Shown here: piece after piece, positions 46,229 to 49,233 of the stretch
How the letters are laid out: each line of letters starts with the position of its first letter
How positions within the stretch are numbered: position 1 is the first letter of the stretch
Origin: DAOOPX01 sp964653045
GTDB taxonomy: Bacteria; Patescibacteriota; Microgenomatia; UBA1400; PJMF01
Direction: 5' to 3'
NCBI GenBank assembly: GCA_964653045.1
Contig: CAZZBW010000007.1
Location: 1 to 49,233, forward strand
Length of the DNA stretch: 49,233 nucleotides
Made by a program: the position numbers and the translations under genes
The notes under the pieces: model-generated
The model's database searches: none
What the model was told of the DNA's origin: nothing
The model's input: only the letters and a program-made list of their open reading frames with translations

Positions 46229-46826
46229 AGATATTCTCACCAGCACTCAAAAAAAGTTATTACCTTTTGTTTCTACGTATAAACCACAATTTGTCTTAGT
46301 TGGTGGTACCAGCTTAGCTCTTCAGCTGGGACACCGCAGATCAATAGATTTTGATTTGTTTGCTTTTCATCCGTTCAATACCCAGCAAATTTTGCAAGAA
46401 GTAACTACGGCAAAAATATTACAAAAAGTACTGGTAAATGGTCATAATGAGTTAACACTCTTGGCTGGAGACGTAAAGTTTACTTGGTATTTTTATCAAT
46501 ACTCTATTGATGGCTCAATCGATTGCAAGTTTGCGCGTATTCCAGAGATGCGCACCATTGGCGCCATGAAGCTTTTTGCTTTAGGAGGAAGAGCTAAATG
46601 GAAAGATTACGTTGATTTATATTTCCTTTTACATCAATACTCGCTTGAGGATTTATTGCTTCAGGCCAAAAAACTTTTTACAGCTGCGTTTAACGAAAAG
46701 CTCGCTAGAGTTCAACTAAGCTATTATGATGATGTCAATTATTCTGAAGCCGTTGAGTATATGCCAAATTTTGCGGTTGAGGATAATGAAATAAAAAGAT
46801 TTTTGACTAAAATAAGTGTTTCATAA
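46215..46826 (+). CDS. AbiEii/AbiGii-type nucleotidyltransferase toxin
   Basis: Nucleotidyltransferase-fold protein of 203 residues. VLVGGTSLALQLGHRRSIDFD at about 27-47 carries the GG...DxD core (Asp45, Asp47), and KLFALGGRAKWKDYVDLYFLL near 118-138 the second family block with K/R-x-KD-x-x-DL. Known relatives (AbiEii) inhibit growth by adding nucleotides to tRNA acceptor ends and act in type IV systems and phage defence. Here it follows its presumed antitoxin with a 14-nt overlap and lies between the permease and ATPase genes of one exporter. Some relatives may only be nucleotidyltransferases, so toxicity is inferred. Confidence 0.8.
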   Translation: MPIVEDILTSTQKKLLPFVSTYKPQFVLVGGTSLALQLGHRRSIDFDLFAFHPFNTQQILQEVTTAKILQKVLVNGHNELTLLAGDVKFTWYFYQYSIDGSIDCKFARIPEMRTIGAMKLFALGGRAKWKDYVDLYFLLHQYSLEDLLLQAKKLFTAAFNEKLARVQLSYYDDVNYSEAVEYMPNFAVEDNEIKRFLTKISVS

Positions 46827-46827
46827 T

Positions 46828-47559
46828 ATGAGCGCCTCGCCTGCCATTACCATCAATCATGTCGCCAAGTTGTTTCGCCGGCAGAAACAAAAGACGTTTA
46901 AAGAGTTTCTGCCTGCCTTATTTGGTGGTCAATCCATCAGTGAAACATTCTGGGCGCTAGAAGACGTGAACTTCGAGATCAAGAAAGGGGAGAGCTTTGG
47001 CATTATTGGCCCCAATGGCTCAGGTAAATCCACCCTGCTCAAACTAATTGCCGGTGTCACTCAGCCCACCAAGGGGAAACTGACGGTTAACGGCCGTCTA
47101 GCGCCCCTAATTGAGCTCGGCGCCGGGTTTCATCCGGAGCTAACTGGAAGGGAAAACGTGTTCCTCAACGGTGTCATTCTCGGTCTGACCCGGCGCCAGA
47201 TTACGACAAAGTTCAATGATATAGTCGATTTTGCTGAGCTGTGGGAGTTTATAGATCAGCCGATCAAACATTACAGCTCTGGGATGTATCTCCGCCTAGC
47301 CTTTGCCGTTGCTATCCATACCGATCCTGAAATATTACTAATTGATGAGATTTTGGCGGTCGGAGATGCGGCTTTTCAAGCCAAGTGTGACATTCGGATG
47401 AAACAGTTTCATGACCAAGGTAAAACGATCGTGATTGTTACCCACGATTTAAAAACTGTTAGCAGCTTTTGTCAGCGTGCTGCCTACATTTCGCGGGGCC
47501 GCCAGCTGGCCGTCGGCCCCGCCCCCGATATCGTCAACCAGTACCTGCAATCAAGTTAG
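46828..47559 (+). CDS. ABC exporter ATPase (Wzt/TagH-like)
   Basis: ATPase half of the polysaccharide exporter, 243 residues from the ATG at 46828; an in-frame GTG at 46816 lies inside the toxin gene. GPNGSGKST at 61-69 is Walker A, LIELGAGFHPELTGREN the Q-loop region with the LxELGAGF mark of Wzt/TagH proteins, YSSGMYLRLAF the signature motif and EILLIDEILAVGD Walker B. The protein ends soon after the H-loop (THDLKT), so it lacks the C-terminal carbohydrate-binding domain that selects O-antigen caps in Wzt of O8/O9 type. Export should therefore not depend on cap recognition by this subunit. Confidence 0.92.
   Translation: MSASPAITINHVAKLFRRQKQKTFKEFLPALFGGQSISETFWALEDVNFEIKKGESFGIIGPNGSGKSTLLKLIAGVTQPTKGKLTVNGRLAPLIELGAGFHPELTGRENVFLNGVILGLTRRQITTKFNDIVDFAELWEFIDQPIKHYSSGMYLRLAFAVAIHTDPEILLIDEILAVGDAAFQAKCDIRMKQFHDQGKTIVIVTHDLKTVSSFCQRAAYISRGRQLAVGPAPDIVNQYLQSS
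47493..47522. repeat. Intragenic inverted repeat, 9-bp GC-rich arms
   Basis: Arms GCGGGGCCG and CGGCCCCGC with a 12-nt loop containing its own small palindrome, about 40 nt before the ATPase stop codon. No T-tract follows, so a terminator is unlikely. Confidence 0.65.
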
Positions 47560-47575
47560 TTCTTGCCTAACGCGC

Positions 47576-47581
47576 TATAAT
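47576..47581 (+). promoter_or_regulatory. -10 box of the 3' partial gene
   Basis: Perfect TATAAT, 8 nt before the ATG at 47590, in the 30-bp gap after the ATPase gene. It predicts a leaderless mRNA. Confidence 0.5.
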
Positions 47582-47589
47582 CAGATCTT

Positions 47590-49233
47590 ATGAGTATCGA
47601 GTTAGCAGACTATGGTTTAGATTTTACTCAATTCCGCCCAGATGAAATTATTGCCCCGCAATCTCCAGATCTAAAATTGGTATTTGTGGTTCCAATCAGA
47701 GGAGAAGTCAGTAACGGTAACTTTTTTTCTCTGCTCAAGGATATGATGCGTCAGACTGCTGCAAAAAGTACTTTTGAGTTAGTGCTAATAGTAAACCAAG
47801 GTACCAACTATCGCTTTGCCGATGAAAATGATCAGATCATTAATATGGCTAAATTTTTGAATGATTTGGGACCGTTACCTTTTTCTGAATCTACAGACCA
47901 ATGGAAAAACGAACTACTTGAAACAGCTAGAGGAGCGCACATTAAAGTTACAGCTTTACCCAGACTTGATAGATATCAATCGATGAATATTGAGGTATTT
48001 CGGGCAATAGGCAACTATTATGCGGCTGAGCGTTTAAAAGCATCTGAGTTTGGTTTAAACGGTGCAGTCTGTGTTCTTGATGCCGATACTAGAATTTCGG
48101 CAAACACAGTTCAAACTATCATTGATCAATTTGCAAACCACCCAGAAGTTGGGATGTTAACAATCAATCTGGATATGTATCCTGGAGAAGGTGATGAGGG
48201 AATTTGGACCTCAAATCCTTTTGAGCGTTTGGATTTGCTGTCAAATAGGTTGAAAAGTTTCGGTAAACCTTCTCGGTCTCATCCTTGGCATGCAGTTCGC
48301 GCATCTCAACTAAAATTACCAGATTTAGCTACATTAAATGCGAGGGATTCGGAATCCACCTTACTTCATTTAAAAGATTATCTTTCTTTGCCTCGCGAAT
48401 ACCAAACAAGGGTCATGCCACCCGCGGTCTCTTTCATCACTCAAGATAGAGCACGACCTGAGTCAGTCGGTGGTATAACAGGATCTGCCCGATTTTCTGA
48501 AATTAAAGACGGGATATCTCCAGGAAGAAACTTAGAGCACCCACTCGATTCCTTGATTCATAATGGCCATTTAAAATCACTAGATAGAAGCTCGCCCATT
48601 AGGCAGAAGATAGATGGACTTTATAAAAATAAATTTGGAATTACGCCCAAAGATATGGCGCTAGGAACAGAGGCTCGTCGTAAAGCTGATCGAGTAAAAG
48701 CTAAAGACTTTGGATATATGTGGTTTATGACCTTAATTGCTTTAATGGAAGGTGTGGCTCCAGCTGAGTTGGATGAATTAGAGGACTGTGTTTTAAAAAC
48801 TCTGAGGGCAGAAAGATTGCGCCACAAATTATTTCGCTCTAAAACGCACTCATTCTTTCGCCAGTGCTTTGATTATCTAAAAATGAACCGTGAGCAAAAG
48901 ATCACTCTGACTACCAAAACTGCCCAGGCTTTCATTCCATTTCATGAAAGACCTTTTTTTACCACATTTTTTGGTAAAGCAGATTGGTTAGTAGGTATGA
49001 TCAATTTCGCGATTGAGCGCTGTGAAGATTTTGAATCATTTCTAGAATTCTTTGAGAATAGATTTCCAGAATTTCTTCGCCCATTTCAGGATACTGAGTG
49101 TGGCGAAACAAATGCTTACTTGCTTGGATTAAGTCGATATTTTGAACATGCAACAAATAATCCAGAAAAGTTTCCTTCAACCGCCAACTTTTGGGGATTT
49201 AATTCGACCTCGCCCGCATCGCCTCCACATACC
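47590..49233 (+). CDS. Large GT-A-like protein, 3' end beyond the window (partial)
   Basis: An open frame of 548 codons without a stop that runs off the window, read by direct translation. LKLVFVVPIRGEVSNGNFFSLL at about 28-49 and ELVLIVNQGTN at 63-73 look like the first two strands of a GT2-type nucleotide domain; GAVCVLDADTRIS at 158-170 supplies a DxD site (Asp164, Asp166), and VGMLTINLD follows. Between strand 2 and the DxD lies an insert of about 80 residues. Residues from about 330 onward are helical, charged and unassigned. No membrane helix is visible. The frame has no competitor and starts behind a TATAAT box. Sugar transfer is likely but the family is not certain. Confidence 0.75.
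   Translation, partial: MSIELADYGLDFTQFRPDEIIAPQSPDLKLVFVVPIRGEVSNGNFFSLLKDMMRQTAAKSTFELVLIVNQGTNYRFADENDQIINMAKFLNDLGPLPFSESTDQWKNELLETARGAHIKVTALPRLDRYQSMNIEVFRAIGNYYAAERLKASEFGLNGAVCVLDADTRISANTVQTIIDQFANHPEVGMLTINLDMYPGEGDEGIWTSNPFERLDLLSNRLKSFGKPSRSHPWHAVRASQLKLPDLATLNARDSESTLLHLKDYLSLPREYQTRVMPPAVSFITQDRARPESVGGITGSARFSEIKDGISPGRNLEHPLDSLIHNGHLKSLDRSSPIRQKIDGLYKNKFGITPKDMALGTEARRKADRVKAKDFGYMWFMTLIALMEGVAPAELDELEDCVLKTLRAERLRHKLFRSKTHSFFRQCFDYLKMNREQKITLTTKTAQAFIPFHERPFFTTFFGKADWLVGMINFAIERCEDFESFLEFFENRFPEFLRPFQDTECGETNAYLLGLSRYFEHATNNPEKFPSTANFWGFNSTSPASPPHT

Noticed and set aside
1..49233. tRNA, rRNA, CRISPR array, transposase, integrase, prophage genes or recoded TGA.
   Set aside because: None seen; stops at TGA are consistent throughout and no direct-repeat array is visible.

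Overview
The window looks like chromosome of a small-genome candidate-phylum bacterium, most likely Patescibacteria/CPR, perhaps a Microgenomates-type lineage. This is an inference from gene content: short compact housekeeping proteins, ATGA start/stop overlaps, many lineage-type unknown proteins, class I (DhnA-type) aldolase, and a large array of integral-membrane GT-C glycosyltransferases. TGA is used as a normal stop (for example at 41531-41533), so the code is standard and not the TGA=Gly code of Gracilibacteria/SR1. No rRNA, tRNA, CRISPR array or transposase was seen. No stretch over 300 bases lacks a gene.

Layout. 1-9606: a mixed block with an anchored alpha/beta hydrolase, a staphylococcal-nuclease/excalibur protein, a secreted LamG protein, a PlsC-like acyltransferase, a methyltransferase-like protein, an EamA half-transporter, a Kef-type antiporter and class I fructose-bisphosphate aldolase. 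9626-17750 (minus strand): a housekeeping run with an M29 aminopeptidase, an Nmad1/DUF1599 protein, rdgB, ybaB, dnaX, ybeY, two unknown proteins, gltX and an anchored unknown protein. trmD (plus) then meets the rmlB-rmlC-rmlD operon tail to tail. 21018-47559: a surface-glycan locus. It holds an LCP ligase, two PTPS_related GT-C proteins, a Wzx-type flippase, at least six GT2 and two GT4 enzymes, four tandem GT39/PMT-like paralogues, a methyltransferase, a lipoprotein, a GalE-like epimerase, a HAD protein, and a Wzm/Wzt-type ABC exporter with an AbiEii-type toxin-antitoxin pair between permease and ATPase. 47590 to the end is a large GT-A-like protein that runs off the window.

How it fits together (inference): RmlBCD and GalE supply nucleotide sugars; the GT2/GT4 enzymes build lipid-linked glycans inside; Wzx and Wzm/Wzt move them out; the GT-C proteins add sugars from polyprenyl-phosphate donors outside; the LCP protein ties polymer to the wall.

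Two signals are not explained by the gene list. First, the coding sequences hold many perfect inverted repeats. I count about 25 with arms of 10-16 bp and short loops, against about one expected by chance. Each has a different sequence, nearly all lie wholly inside a gene, none has a terminator-like T-tract that I noticed, and some sit at matching positions in paralogues. Second, many genes have a -10 or extended -10 box ending only 6-10 nt before the start codon, which predicts leaderless mRNAs. A small second class of genes instead has a GAAAGG Shine-Dalgarno sequence.
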